The notes below the pieces were generated by a model, which saw only the letters and a program-made list of their open reading frames with translations, was not told where the DNA came from and made no database searches. A stretch of DNA of 64,000 nucleotides from contig NC_088179.1 of assembly GCF_028769735.1 (NCBI RefSeq), forward strand, positions 2,108,001-2,172,000, written 5' to 3'. This DNA comes from Zonotrichia leucophrys gambelii. Its lineage: Eukaryota; Chordata; Aves; Passeriformes; Passerellidae. Position numbers and translations under genes: made by a program. This document shows, one piece after another, positions 13,303-26,649 of the stretch (its first letter is position 1; each line of letters begins with the position of its first letter).

Positions 13303-15117
13303 AAGATGCACCATCAAAGGGGGAGTATTTCCACCATGCACCTTGCACTAAAGGTATCAAAACTTGAACGTGTGAGTGATAACCTTGGCTCAAATCAGGA
13401 TCCAACACTCAGCCCTGGTGAGCCTCAAGGGATCACCTATTCACCTTTTACACTTGGGGAACCTTAAAAAAATCTCTGAGCTCCTAGGCAGCTCACCAAA
13501 ATAAAATAATTAAAGGCACTGCAATCACTCTCACCTTGCAACTACAGAGAAAGTTGAAGGCTGATTAAAAACTTCATTCTTGCAGAATGTTTTTATTTTT
13601 TTTTAATCATTGCATCTTTGTAGGTGTTTCAGTAAGTTTAGTATTTTTGGTAAGGGAACCTACATCACAGAGTTGTGCTGGACACACTCAGGGTCTGTTT
13701 GTTCTACACCACGGGACTTGCAGGTGCCAGAAAGGAGCTGGTACACACTGCAGGTGAGTATTTTCTGAAGCTCCACAAATACACATTTTTAGAAGGAGAG
13801 GGAAAAAAGCAGGAGACTGTTAATCAAGCACACCCAAAGCAGGGGCACACATAAGTACCAGAGCCCAAAGAGCCACACAGTATTAAGTGTGACAGTGTGA
13901 GGGGCTTCCTTCCCTTCCTCCCCTGCACCTTAAGGCAGAAACAGAGGCCCTGAGGGAAAGGAGTCACAGGATCCAGCTCCATCCCATCCCACAGGCTCTG
14001 GGATGGAGACACCTTTCCCAGGAACACCAGTGGCACACAGGTGGCCAAGCTCCCCAGTGCCACCCCAGCACTGGCTGTGTGGGCCATTCTACTGGAGCTG
14101 GTGTGTCCCACACTGCCCCTCCCTGTGCCCAAGGGGGTCTCTGTTCCCAAACACCACTGGCACCCCCTCCTCACACAGCCCCAACAGGGCTGGAGGGCAC
14201 ACGCGCATGAGAACCATCCCAGTGCTCCAGAGAGCCACAATTCCTCCTGAGGGTTTCTAGAAACATCCAGGCCACTGCAGAGAACCCAGAACAGGCCTTG
14301 GGATGGAAATATCAATGAACCATCACCTGCACTGCCCCTCACACCTGGGGTAATGCACACCTTGCAGGTTAATGCACAGCAATGCAGAACTGACAGGGAT
14401 TTAAAACACGAGGATGCATTCAGAAATCAGTAGACATCCCCAAAGGACCAGGCTCTGCTCAGAGCCAGCTCTAGTCAGCACTCACTGAGACCAACCCATA
14501 CGGAGGAGCTTCAATTAAAAAAAAATAAAAACAACTTAGCTAAAACCGCTCGTTTGACTCAAAAACATTGCTTCCAGTTTATAGCCACTCTCATTTCAAA
14601 GTGCAGCTAACTTATGTCAAGAAGGTCAAAACCAAAGTAAAATATTTCAATTCACTACCTTTTTATACAAGTTTGCACACAAAGATCAAAGCTGTCACAG
14701 ACTGAGCTGAGTCAGGTACCATTTTGGAGGTGGATTTGTTTCACATTTCAATCTAATCTCAAAAATGGGAAACAAGGACAGTGTGAAGCCCCAAGTCCCA
14801 CTGAGGCCCTGCCAGGAGCAGCAGCAGGAGGGCTGTGCTCGTCACCGGCTGGGCACGCTGGTCCCAGGCTGGAATGAGCTCCTTGGATGGGCTAATTTTA
14901 ACTTGGATGGGCTCCCTGATTCAGTTCACCCCCTGAACATATTTGTCCTGTCACAGGAACGGGGGACAGGGAGGGACCACAGCTCTGAGCTGGCACCAGC
15001 AAAGCACCAGTGAAATGGAAATGCAGAGAAACTGAAGAGCAACTCAGTCAGACACAAAGAGCGTCCACAGGGGCTGGAAATGTCACTCAGCATCTGCAGG
15101 GCTGGGATGCTGACACC
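13303..15117. other. No supported feature; one long random frame
   Basis: Intron 1. A 178-codon minus-strand frame at 13824-14360 is Trp/Cys/Gly-rich with no family resemblance, in a locally GC-rich stretch. I regard it as non-coding. Confidence 0.45.
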
Positions 15118-15838
15118 TGTAGAAGGATAGAATACAAGTAAATAAAGGTAGTATAGAAGGTAATCTTACTCCCTAAAAGAGTTGCAGCTGGGTTAATTAT
15201 TAAAGATTAGGAGCAGGCCTGATGTTAACAGGCCACAGCTGTAGCCAATAAGAAGAGTGTTATAAAAGAGTGGATTGGTTGGTTGAGGGAACTGGAGTTA
15301 GTTAGCTGCTGTGATGATGGGGAAGAGTTAGAGCCTAAAGGAGTTGCCCACGAGAAACATCAAGGAGAAGCTCTAGCAATATGGAACCCTTGTAATATAA
15401 TAACAGTAGAACTCTTACACTATAATGACAACAGACACCTATTTCTGCTTATAGATAAGCAATGTAATAGGTGGCTCTCACAATTAAGAGATAAATATTA
15501 TGTAGATGTATAGTAATGTTATTGTAAGATGTCATTCCACAGTCCTCTTTCCCCCCTTGCCTTAGAAATCAAGACATTCAGAGGAGGCTGGCTTGGTACC
15601 AGGAGGGGCAGCAGAACAACTCCGGACCTCCAGTCAAGAATCTCCACCAATGGATAGCATAGAAGGAGCTGACTGACAAAACTTTAAGAGGGACTAAAGA
15701 TATAAAAGGCAGAGCATCCATTTTGTAGATGAGCCACGTGGCCAGTAGTCACAGGGGGCTCCCAGTGCTGTAATTTTTCCTTTTTTAGTCCTCTTGTAGT
15801 TTAAAAAGATTTTTAAAACTGAGCAGTTGTTTCCCACA
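15118..15838 (+). mobile_element. LTR-like block, possibly composite, with two TATA boxes
   Basis: Starts TGTAGAAGGATAG and ends GTTTCCCACA. First promoter-like module: AGCCAATAAGAAG followed by GTTATAAAAGAG (about 15246-15268). Second module: GGACTAAAGATATAAAAGGC (about 15692-15711), followed by a C/T-rich tail and AACTGAGCAGTTGTTTCCC, typical of an LTR 3' end. No target duplication was found, so two joined LTR fragments are as likely as one element. Confidence 0.5.
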
Positions 15839-18709
15839 TCAACCCTCTGCAGTTTTGTTTGACAGGGCTTTGCAAAGCTCAGAGCTGTATCAGGAAAGGT
15901 TTGAAATGGCCAGAGCTCTGTGCTGGCCCTGGCTAGGAGGCAACCCATGGCTACCAGAGCTGCCCCAGCACTGCCCTCTGAACTGGGGCACACAGGAACC
16001 TGCTTCTCCTCCAGAAAGCTTTAAGGATACTGATATCTCAGCTGAACTGCACTCCTGAGCTTCCCCACCCAGATATTTCCCCCATGAATGCTCCAGGAGC
16101 CTGAGCACTGGGATTTGTTGGTCCAGAGCCAAAATGACACAGAAGACTCTCCTAAATAGAAACAGCACTAAGCCCCTGACGGTTCAGGAGCCTGATGTGA
16201 AACACAGAGCACTGAAGGCCCAGCAAAGTGCAAGCCCCACTCCCTCACAGCACTGTCAGGTCAGAGCTGCCATGCACACAGCCTGGCAATTCCATTTGCT
16301 CCAGCATTAGCCTCAGGGTATCACTTCTAACACAATTATAGAAACCTAATAAAAGGTTTCACTGCTATACGTGCCTGGGTGCCGAGATTAAATTAGAACT
16401 CATTAGTAATGTCTTAATGTCTCTAATAAGTCAGATACTAATTTTAGTTTATCTCATCTCTTTCATCTTGATGAAGAATACCCTCTCCAGTGGGAAGAGG
16501 GGAGGAGCAGGGACAGAGGAGAGGCTGAGTCCCCAGAGTGAGCTGCCCACCAGCCCCAAGGGCAAACTCCTCCCTTCTTTAAGGAACAAAGCCTTCAATA
16601 CACCAGAGAGAAAGCACCGTTCCTGAAAGTTACAACAGCATCATTTCAGGATTTCACCCTGCTAATTTCCCTCGAGGACTTGTGCTATCAGCTTTCTCCA
16701 AGCTGCCCCTCATTTCCGAGCTAATTTGGGAGGAGCCTCTACCTCAGCCTCCCCCTTAAAGCAGATGTAACTACAGAAGAGCTTCATCCAGTCAAGTTTC
16801 AAGCACCTACAAAGATGAACAATACCACAACCACTCAGAACACATTTCAGTATTTGACTACACTCATGATAAAATAAGTAAATTTAAAATGTCTGTCTGA
16901 AGATAATTTCCCGTGTTCCAACTCACACCTAGTTTTTTTCAGCATACAGCCCTGTACCTCCAAGAAGCTGACTCCACTTTCTCTGTTTTCTCCCAAAAGG
17001 CAGCACAGCCTCCCTTAACCTTAATTTTCCTCCAAATGAACAAACCCAGCTCTCTATGCCCACGTGTTCCATGACAGGAGCCCCCTGCCAGACTAGCTTT
17101 GTGCAACAGATGCAAAGCACCTGCATCCAAGGCACCTCTCTATTTCATTTTCTCATGCATTAACTTACTGACAGAGCAGAACACTTTCAACTCTACATGC
17201 CTGGGCTTCAATTCAAAGGGTTTATTATAGCTTTCCTAAAACAAATTAATTTTCTGCTTCAGATCAGATGTAAGGATTACTCTGCTGATTATGTACATTA
17301 CTTTTCCATTCAAGTCTTTTTCCCTTGAGTACTGGTTAAAGTTATAGCCTGGCTTATTTTTTAAAGTGAGAAAAACTACAGACTTTAAACCCTTACTGTT
17401 ATTATAAAAAACAGGATAAAGTGTCTTGCTCCACTTTGAAAAACAGTCTCATTCAGAAGTGTAGGGAAAAAAGTACCTGAGTGTAAAGCATGTGTGTTTT
17501 GGAATGCATCAGTGATTCCTGATGAAAACTAGTGTGCAACCCCAAAGCAATTAATACATGCCAAAGGCATCACCTTCAGACACTTCCCTGTCACAATTAT
17601 AAATTACTTAGGTGCTGAATGCACAGAAAACTATGTATCCTACCTGACATCCATCTGGCCAGCTCTATCACAATCAGCTGTGCAGTATTTTGGGTGTTGC
17701 TTGGAGAACTTTTTGGTTTCAATGAAAAAGTTTGGGACTTCATTTTGAGCTCTGGTACAAATAAAATCTAAGACTCTGGCCATTAAAACTAGCTGAATCA
17801 GTATTATTTCCAAAAAGCAGAGAGGCCTGTTTAGCAAACAAAATTAACTTCTTCCAAAAGCTAAATATATATTCATTTTGTTAGCTGACCATGTAGTTTA
17901 ACAGTTGTGTCCTTAAAATGCTGCACACACTGTAAAAGCCATACTCTGAAACCAGAAAGCCAAATTTAACACACACTAACTGATCTATCTGCACCAACTT
18001 TTTCAAAGACAGGCTGATTTATTTTTTTCAAACAAGCTGAGCCTCTAATTTCCACTGCAGAGAGGAATCCTGAGCAAGCACGGTCAGAGGGCGAGCTCAG
18101 TGCAATCTTTCTTCTGACAGCTTTTGCCTTTGTATCTTGACAAACATTTCAACAGTGTTTCCAAACAAAGCTTTAGTCCAAAGCCCAAAATTTTAATGTT
18201 GTACAAATATCTTCAAAGGCTCCAAGACTGATTATGCCTCAGTACCACAGAGAAAGGTGCCAGAAGTATGTTGCATTGTGTCTGGCCCAGCTGAACAGGA
18301 GCCAACACTTCATCCTCCTTGAGACTCATGTGTCTGCTATAGCTGCTGCCTCAGCTTGGGGAAAATTCAGCAATTAAACACAAACTAATTCAGGGAAGAG
18401 GCCAAGTCAAACAAAAAAGGAGCAATTTCCAACAAGGGCTCTCCCTGCAATGACTTGGGGCATGAGCAGAGCCCACACCAGCACAGCCACACCAAGAAAA
18501 GGGAATCCAGCCACTGTGGGCTGCCCCAAGTTTGTGAGGTTGTTTTTCCATGCAGCTCCTGTGCCCCAGCAGTGCTAAAACCATCTCCACCTTCACCTGC
18601 AAGGCTGCTGCCAAGAAATTCACCCAGTGGCCAGGCTCACCTTACACACACAGCCTTACACCACAGCTTAGGCCCACTGCAAGCAATAAAATGTTTGCAA
18701 ATACAAAGA
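15839..18709. other. No supported feature
   Basis: Intron 1 sequence with only short frames. Nothing that I can name. Confidence 0.5.
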
Positions 18710-19175
18710 TGTGGCATTTGTGAGGGTCCCCAGGATGAGGTGAGAATCTGACTCCATGTTTTCAGGAGCTGATATATTATATTACATTATATTATATTAT
18801 ATTATACTCTATTACACTCTGTTATACTCTATGACACTCTGTTATACTATACTCTATTACACTCTATTATACTAAAACTATATTAAAGAAAGAGAAAGGA
18901 TATACCAGGAGGCTTAACTAGAATGAATAATAAAAACTTCTGATTGACTCAGAGTCTGACACAGCTGGCTGTGATTGGTCATTAATTAAAAACAATTCAC
19001 ATGGAGCCAATCAAACATTCACCTGTTGGTGAACAATGTCCAAGCCACATTCCAAAGCAGCAAACGCAGGAGCAGCAATCAGATAATTATTGGTTTCATT
19101 CCTCTCTGAGGCTTCTCAGCTTCCCAGGAGAAAGTCCTGGGCAAAAAGGATTTTTCAGAAAAGATCATGGTGACA
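18710..19175 (-). mobile_element. Family B solo ERV LTR with TA-rich expansion
   Basis: 466 bp. A perfect 6-bp target duplication CAAAGA lies at 18704-18709 and 19176-19181. Sense (minus) starts TGTCACCATGATC and ends CCTCACAAATGCCACA. It shares the GAATCTGACTCCATG block, the CCAATCACAG motif and the TCAGCTTCCCAGGAGAAA block with families A and C, so these are related LTR subfamilies. A 95-bp ATTATATTAC/ACTCTATT-type simple repeat (about 18775-18870) fills the zone where A has its TATA-like stretch. Confidence 0.88.
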
Positions 19176-20620
19176 CAAAGACAAGCAAAGGATCTTCCAC
19201 TCATCAACTCTACATGTGCAGAGCCAAACAGCTGCTGTTTTTTCTGTCAGTGTGTCAGATATGGTAGTTACAATGCTTGAAGCAGTGCCAGGAATTAGCA
19301 CAAAAATCAACAAGCCAAGGCATCTGTGCTCTGGGACATAAAATAGCAGCTAACTCAATAAACCTGCTCTCTGGGCTAGCAGTAAAAGCCAGGTCAGCTC
19401 CAGGGAGCAGAGTCTAAGTCAAAACTGAGGTGTCTTTTCTTCCCGCCTCAGGTACACTGAAGCCAGGCCCTCCCACACACATTTTCTGACTAGGCAGAAA
19501 GAACCTTCCAATCTAAGTCTTTCCTCTGTTTTGTTAAAATAATCCTACTATCAGCTTTAATATAAAGATCACACAGACAAACAGCACATTCAAATGTCCC
19601 TTGAAAGCAAAAAGCTCATGAAATACCAAAGCAGAGCCCAAATTTGTCCCATCCACCTACATGCAACTTGGCAACATGCACACATCCAGCAGGAAAGCTT
19701 ACAAGTGCAGTTTGGAAAACACAAGTTATGAAAATTTCCTTTTCCCCATCCCTCCCTTCATAATGTACATTAACAGAAATACTATTTAATTTGATCAGTA
19801 GGCTTTGCATTCTCAGTGTTCCTTTGAAATACACTGAAACATGACTAAGGCTATGACCAGATGTGCCACTCCAGCTGAAACAATCAAGGCTCAAAGGCAA
19901 ACACCTCAAGTTTCATCGAGCACAGCTTAGATAACCTACAACATAACTACCAGCAAGTGTAGCTGCTTCCAACTTTGTCAAGTCAAACAGCATCCATTTG
20001 CTCAAGAGTTCTTGAGTAGATGGGAAAAAAAATGTATAAAACCACAAAAAGGAAGAACTTCATGGCACTGGGATTAACCCTGCACATCTAAGGGTGGTGG
20101 GAACCTGGAGTGGGACAGCAAGAAGCACTGGATGTCAGACTCCAGAGAGCTGCAGCATCAGCAAGTGCCACAGCCTGCAGGACAGCTGGAGACCATCAGG
20201 CACCAGCCCTGAGCAGCTCCCAGAGCAGGAACTCTTCCAAACACACAGCTCTTAGGGCAGCATCTGCACACTGAAATACTGTTAGGCCTGGTGCTAGGTG
20301 CATTTTGTTGTTTTCCTTTTCCCTCTGCTGTTTACCTGGTTCTCACTGCTCTTGTACTCTGATTTTTGGTGTCATTTCTAAAGCACCTTCTGCCTTACCC
20401 TATGGGTCACTGCCTGGCAGGATTTTCACCCTGGCTTGTGCCCCACAGAACCTGTCTTGTGCCTGGACTCAGTGAGCAAAAAAAGCATCTAAGTTCCCTA
20501 AACTGGTGAATGGTCCTGCACTCACTGGAGCCTACAAAAATATCAGAGGCAGAAACCAGGCACTCCCTTCACTCCTCCAAGTCCCTCTCCTCACTCTCCT
20601 TAGACAAGATTCCCATCTAT
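19176..20620. other. No supported feature
   Basis: Intron 1. No repeat or exon recognised. Confidence 0.5.
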
Positions 20621-21005
20621 TTGTAGCCATGATATTTCCTGAAAAATCCTGTCCTTAGGATTTTTTCTCCTGAGAAGCTGGGAGGCCTCAGGAACAAAAT
20701 GTAAACATTGATTATCTGCTGCTGTGGAATGCAACAGATGCAGCTTTGATTGGTCTCATGTGGTTGTTTGTAATTAATGGCCAATCACAGTCAGCTGGCT
20801 CGGACACAGACCCGGATCCACAAACCTTTGTTATTCATTCTTTCTTTTTCTATTCTTAGCTAGCCTTCTGATGAAATCCTTTCTTCTATTCTTTTAGTAT
20901 AGTTTTAATATAATATATATCATAAAACAATAAATCAGCCTTCTGAACCATGGAGTCAGATCCTCATCTCTTCCCTCATCCTGGACCCCTGTGAACACTG
21001 TCACA
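20621..21005 (+). mobile_element. Family A solo ERV LTR, copy A3
   Basis: 385 bp, plus orientation. Perfect 6-bp target duplication ATCTAT at 20615-20620 and 21006-21011, if the element starts TTGTAGCC (one extra T before TG). It contains GGCCAATCACAG, TTTAATATAATATATATC and AACAATAAATCAGCC, and ends GTGAACACTGTCACA. Confidence 0.88.
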
Positions 21006-24000
21006 ATCTATCGATCCTCCCTGGCCCCTCAGCTCCCTTCTCCAATCCTTTGCACACCTGTGGGACACCTGGAGCAGCTGGACACTTTTCCAGGCCATGG
21101 GCCACAGTTTTTCTGCAGGGAGGAGCAGCTGAGCAGGGAGAGACCTCCTCATGTCCCTCCTGCTCAGTTTTCCAGGCTGTTCCTTAGGGAGTCTGGCTGT
21201 ACCCAGCAGGCTGAAGGCAAAGAGCTGAGCAGGCAGCTGTGGTCACTGCTCCTTGCCTTGTGCCTCATACCAGACCTCTGGCAGGAGGAACAGGGGATGG
21301 AACTCACACACAGGAATAAAACGTCCTGTAACACATCTACAAAGCACCTACAATTGGAGATTTTACAGTTTCCCAGAACAGCCTGGTTGTCAGAAGGGTG
21401 TTGGAAGATATATCTATAGTAATCAGAGTCCTGAAGGAACAAAGTGTGATTAATTCCACAGTTCACTGCCCCCTCTCTCTGGTCTTCCCCACACCAGCCC
21501 TAACCTCAGAACCAGCAAAATTTCAGTAGGAAGGCACAAAACTCACAGAATTTCAATGCAAACTCTTATTTGAGCAGCTGAGCATGCAGGAGCAGCAGGC
21601 AAGCACTGCCTGCCATGCCAGGGACTGCCCTTGGCCACTCCTCCATGCCTGGCACTTCTTTAGGTGGGTGATAAATTCTTTAATGCTGACTACATTTAAT
21701 AACTTCCCATGAGCCCAGTGCTGAGTGAGATATTCTCTGAATGTGGATCTCTCTGGGAGGCAGGCAGCAGGATACTGACTGCTAAAGAGCTTGCTAACTA
21801 CACACTACATGCAAATTCAAAAGATTTACTCTCTCAAGGATCCATCCTTTTTTCTCCTAGAGTTGACACAGAAGCATGAAGACTGATGTACAAAAAGTAC
21901 ATTATAAAACAACTCAGGTTGGTGGAGACCAGTGGATTTCAGCAAGCAGGTTTCTACATTTACTGCAATGCCAACTCCTTCCTCCATTCTCCCGGGGCAA
22001 CACATGGAACTGAATGCAGAGGTGAGAGAAAAATTACAAGAGCTTTCATTAATTTAGAGTCTATTATGACTCATCTTTCATTATGTCTCATCACATCCCA
22101 AGCAGTAAATCCCATACATTTTCTCCACCACCACCACCAAAAAAAACTCATAAATGCATATACAAAACATTTTATAGAGGAGTCTGGTAAATCTTCCTAC
22201 TCCATGTCATGTAAGGACAACAATGACCCACCAGCTGCATTGCTGCTCTCCAGAGAGGACAGCATTTCACTGCCACAGAACCCTGCCTTACGTGAAAAAT
22301 GAGACACTGAAACCACAAGACCTGGGAAGCCTCTAGTGGAACACAGCTTACAACAAAACTGAACTGTGTTCAAATGAAAGAAGCAGGTTTCCAGCTCTGT
22401 ACATTTAGGGAAAAAACACCTTCTGAATGCAAATCCCACAGGCTATCTCCTCCTACAGAGAGGACATAAAATTATTTATGAGAGATGTGAATCACCTCAT
22501 TCATTTCAACTTCAAACCCTAACAACAATTCAAATGTTAGCAACTGTTTTATCAACTTTTTAATAGGAACTACTTCCTAATATGCTTTACCTGCTGTGGT
22601 AAGATCCATATAAGGTGGCAAAGCACAGAAAATTTCAAAGATATTGACACGGTCACAATAAAATGTATTTCCTATTCTTCATTTTATCTGTCAACATAAA
22701 AACCTGTAAGAAGGTCAGACTGGAAGAAGAACCAAAAGCAAAAATAAATCTAAAGGAGCCAAGGGACTATTGCACATCTGAGCCTCAGAAAGGGAAATTG
22801 CAAGAACAGTATTTAAAAGGAGAGAAATAGCAACTCCTCAATACTTCCTTTCCTCCCAAAATTTGAGTAGTTCTGGTTTTGCCATCTCTTGAAAGCCATA
22901 CATGAAGCCAAGTGCTCAGACAACTATTTTCTCTTCCTTAAAAACTCATACTAGTCTTGCCTAAGTATTAATTTTACAACCTAAATCCTAATGCTTTCAA
23001 TGAGCTTTTCCTGTAAGCCTGTAACTTCATTTTTGTATATTACTTCAGAATGAGAAATGGCTGATTCAGATCAGTTTTTACCACCATTTGAACATATTTC
23101 TTTAGGATCCCATTCTCACTTTCATTATTTATTTTTAGGGAGAAGAAAGAGGAAAACTATAAAAACCCAGGTGAAATACCCAAGAATTTTAAGAAAAGCA
23201 TCTTGCTCTCTTGATTCTATTTACACAAAAGGAAGAACTGAACCATAACTGCAGCAAGGCCCCAGCATCACCAGGTCTCTGCACCTCCTTCCCACCTTGT
23301 GGTTCCTCCTGCAGACAATGCCACTGCTGTCACTGCTGGAATTTGTCACAAACTGGACCCACGAGCAATGGGGGCCATCCCAGAGCAGGAGAGACAGGGA
23401 AGAGCCCAGCACAAGTGACAGTCACTGCAGAGGAACCTCACTGAGCACAACCATGCAGAGGAACCAGCTGGCAGCCCCACAGGTCACACCAGGAGCCTGT
23501 TCTGATGGTCTAGGCTGAGCCTACATTTATGCTCAGATCACTTCTCCCACCCCAGACCACGTGTGCACGAAAAAAGAAAGGTAAAAATATCAGAGAGCCT
23601 GCCTCAACACCCCCAGATATAAATGGAGACACCCAGTGGCATCAAATCGTACAAAATACAACAAAACACAGTCAGACAGCTCTGTGCTGGGCTTCATGTG
23701 GGGATTCAAGCAGTTTGAGACTAACAGAGTTCTGTACCCAAAGAGCTTTGGGTCAAACTCTTGAGTTGATCCTGGAACAGGGATCACAGCCAGGAAACCC
23801 AAGAAAATTACCCTTAGTAAGAAAAAATCAAAATTAAAATTTAGAGAAAAATGAACCTACAAAGAGTTGTGATTTAGAAATGCTTTAATTACCTTAGAGT
23901 AACTTGCATTTCATTTCAGACAAGTGATTTTGAGCTGCAGCATTCAATGAAAACCAGTGGAAGGTCAAGCAGGCAAAACCCCAAGCACATCAGGGAGCTG

Positions 24001-24528
24001 GTGACAGCATTCATGGGTCCAAAGCAGTGAGGGTCCATGAGCAAAGTTCATCTAACCCCATGAAATTATTGCCACACCAGCATTACCCCTTAACCACCTG
24101 GCAGTGCTTAGGATGGGACTGCTCTTCTGCCCTTTCTCATTTATTTTGGCACTGCTTTGTTCTATCTGCCTGGAGCTTGGAGGACGTTCTGATTGTGGTA
24201 GGAGCAGATAAGGAATGAAGAATTGGAGAATCACAGTCAGCCCACAGTGAAATCTCACCTGAAGGGGGCCATGCCCTGATTTCTGGGTACCAGTCACACC
24301 CCTAAGCAGGAAAGCAGCCAAGCTCACTGCACAGGACACATTTCACACCAGCCTCTCCAGGACCCCAGCAGCGTGTTCAGCAGGAAAACCTGATCTTTCT
24401 GGGACTCCTTGAGCCAGGATAACAATTCTGAAACAGGTGCTGCTTCCCAAAGGCTGAGGGGAGCCAGGAAGATGTTCTGAAAGCCTTTCAGCTGAGGCCA
24501 CAAACAACCAGAAACCCCTGATGGGCTC
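21006..24528. other. No supported feature
   Basis: Intron 1. Frames of up to 142 codons (20991-21419, partly inside LTR A3) have no domain or splice support. No repeat that I can name. Confidence 0.5.
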
Positions 24529-24847
24529 TGTCGTAGGAAGGGGACCAGGACACCAGGTGGTTCATCACAGGTCCAACAGGTCCAGTTTATTGAAGCAAGT
24601 ATCAAACACTTATACAACAAATAATAAGCTTATGAATATTCTGTAAGCCAAGCAATCTATTGGTTAAACTATACCACGAACTCTTCCTCATTCCTTAGGG
24701 GTTACATCTCTCTTTTCTCATGTCTCTTTCACTGTTTGTTATCCTACTACAGCTAGGCCCAAGGACACACTATCTATGCAGGTGCAGGAGTTGGAATTAG
24801 CCACAGCTTTGTACTTTTCCAGTCTTTAGCCAGCCAAACTCCCAACA
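24529..24847 (-). mobile_element. Family E solo ERV LTR
   Basis: 319 bp with a perfect 6-bp target duplication GGGCTC at 24523-24528 and 24848-24853. Sense (minus) begins TGTTGGGAGTTTGG, has AACCAATAGATTG (CCAAT) and CTTCAATAAACTGGACC (polyadenylation signal), and ends CCTTCCTACGACA. No relation to families A to D was seen. Confidence 0.9.
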
Positions 24848-24864
24848 GGGCTCCTCCATGTGGC

Positions 24865-24984
24865 AACACTAAAATGCACGTTTGACCTTCAGCTCCACAC
24901 TTTGTTTCAGACATGGAAAAGAGGAATACTAAAATGCACATTTGACCTCAGGCTCCACACTTTGTTTAAGACATGGAAAAAAAA
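24865..24984. repeat. Two-copy tandem duplication, 60-bp period
   Basis: ACTAAAATGCACGTTTGACC at 24868 recurs as ACTAAAATGCACATTTGACC at 24928. The shared tail is CTCCACACTTTGTTT.AGACA, then TGGAAAA. It starts about 12 bp beyond the family E target duplication. Confidence 0.85.
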
Positions 24985-26042
24985 GAAAATCTCTCCCATT
25001 AGTTTGCTTAGAGCAGTAAGCAATTCTTAGTGGAGAGTGCCCTTTGCTATGTGCACGTTCAGTGCTTTCCTGAGACCTGCTTTTGATTTGGACCCTGTGC
25101 ACCTGTTCTATAAATTAAGAAATCATGTTTCTCCCTGACATCACTCCAACAAGGCACCTCCACAGCACATTGAACTGATTATCCTTCCCTTCTCCCTTGT
25201 GCTGTTCCACCCAGAACCACCAGCACTCGTGGAGCTCTGGGGTGGCCAGCACAGCCCTGGTGGCACAGCAGGACAGGGGACAGGCAGTGCTGGCTCTGCT
25301 CAATCCCCCTTTGGAAAAGCCAGGGGCAGGCAGGGGATGGCAGCCACAGAGACACAGCAGCCAGGCTGGCACAGCCCTTGCTGCTCAGCTCATGTTCTGG
25401 CACCTGGGATAGTGACTTAGAACAAACTTTCCAAATGGAAGCCAAGAGCCCTGCCAACAAATGACACTGACACTTTTCATCCCAGCTGGGGTTTGTTTCT
25501 ATCACGGAAGGCACAGCAGGTCTGTTACAACAAGGGGGAAGCTCCCAGTCAGCTTTAGATCCCGAGCAGGTACAGCCAAACCACAGCTGCTTCTTGGGGA
25601 ATGCAAATGTTTAGATTTCCTGACATATCTAAGGCAAACCAGATTAGAAAGAGTAAATTTGATTATTACAGCTTGAAACTGAAAATGCAATGCTTTAGCC
25701 AAATACAACTTTGGGCTGCTCCAAATGGTAACAGATATATTTTTTCCCAAACTTCAAAACTCAGATTAGTAGATTAAAGCCAAGTCTTCTCTGAGCAGAA
25801 ATTTGAAAGCCTTTCTCTGAGAGCTGTGCTTTCAATTCCTTTTTTTAAAGCCCTAGTCTGCTTTGGGAAGCCAGTGGTTTTTCTACATATACTTTGTTCC
25901 CTTGCCTTCCCACTCATTACACCACCCCTTTTAACCACCCATGTAAAAAGAGAAGGAGCACTGTACTTCTCAAAGCTGGATCTTGTTGTGAGCTGCAGGG
26001 AGGGAATATTTTCACCACCATCATAGGGCAACCATGTAAACC
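24985..26042. other. No supported feature
   Basis: Intron 1. Nothing recognised. Confidence 0.5.
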
Positions 26043-26048
26043 CCTGGG

Positions 26049-26439
26049 TGTGACAGTGTTCACAGGGGTCTGAGGATGAGGGAAGAGATGAGGATCTGAC
26101 TCCATGGTTCAGAAGGTTTGATTTATTATTTCATTATATATATTACATTAAAACTATACTACAAGAATAGAAGAAAAAGGTTTCATCAGAAGGCTGGCTA
26201 AGCTAAGAATAGAAAGGAAAGAATGGTATCAAAGGCAGATGTCCCAGACTCTCTGTCCAAGCCAGCTGACTGTGATTGGCCATTAATTAGAAACAACCAC
26301 ATGAGACCAATCACAGATGCACCTGTTGCATTCCACAGCAGCAGATAACCATTGTTTACATTTTGTTCCTGAGGCCTCCCAGCTTCTCAGGAGGAAAAAT
26401 CTTAAGGAAAGGATTTTTCATTAAAAGATGTCTGCAACA
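26049..26439 (-). mobile_element. Family A solo ERV LTR, copy A4
   Basis: 391 bp with a perfect 6-bp target duplication CCTGGG at 26043-26048 and 26440-26445. Sense (minus) starts TGTTGCAGACATC and ends CCCTGTGAACACTGTCACA, with CCAATCACAG and an ATAATAAATC signal. Confidence 0.9.
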
Positions 26440-26649
26440 CCTGGGTGCTGCTCCCCAAATATCACCTAACAAGCCCCTGCTTCTAAAAACTTCACCCCAG
26501 CCTTCCAGTTCCCACGTTTTTGTGTTTCCTTAAGGAAGGACAATGGAGCAGGAGCACAGGACATTAAGGCTTGAGATTGGATCAGAGGGATGGAGCACCT
26601 CTCCTACAATGACAGCCTGAGTGAGCTGCAGTTGTCCCTGCAGAAGGGA

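Noticed and set aside
13824..14360. 178-codon minus-strand frame in intron 1
   Set aside because: GC-rich random frame, Trp/Cys/Gly biased, no domain.
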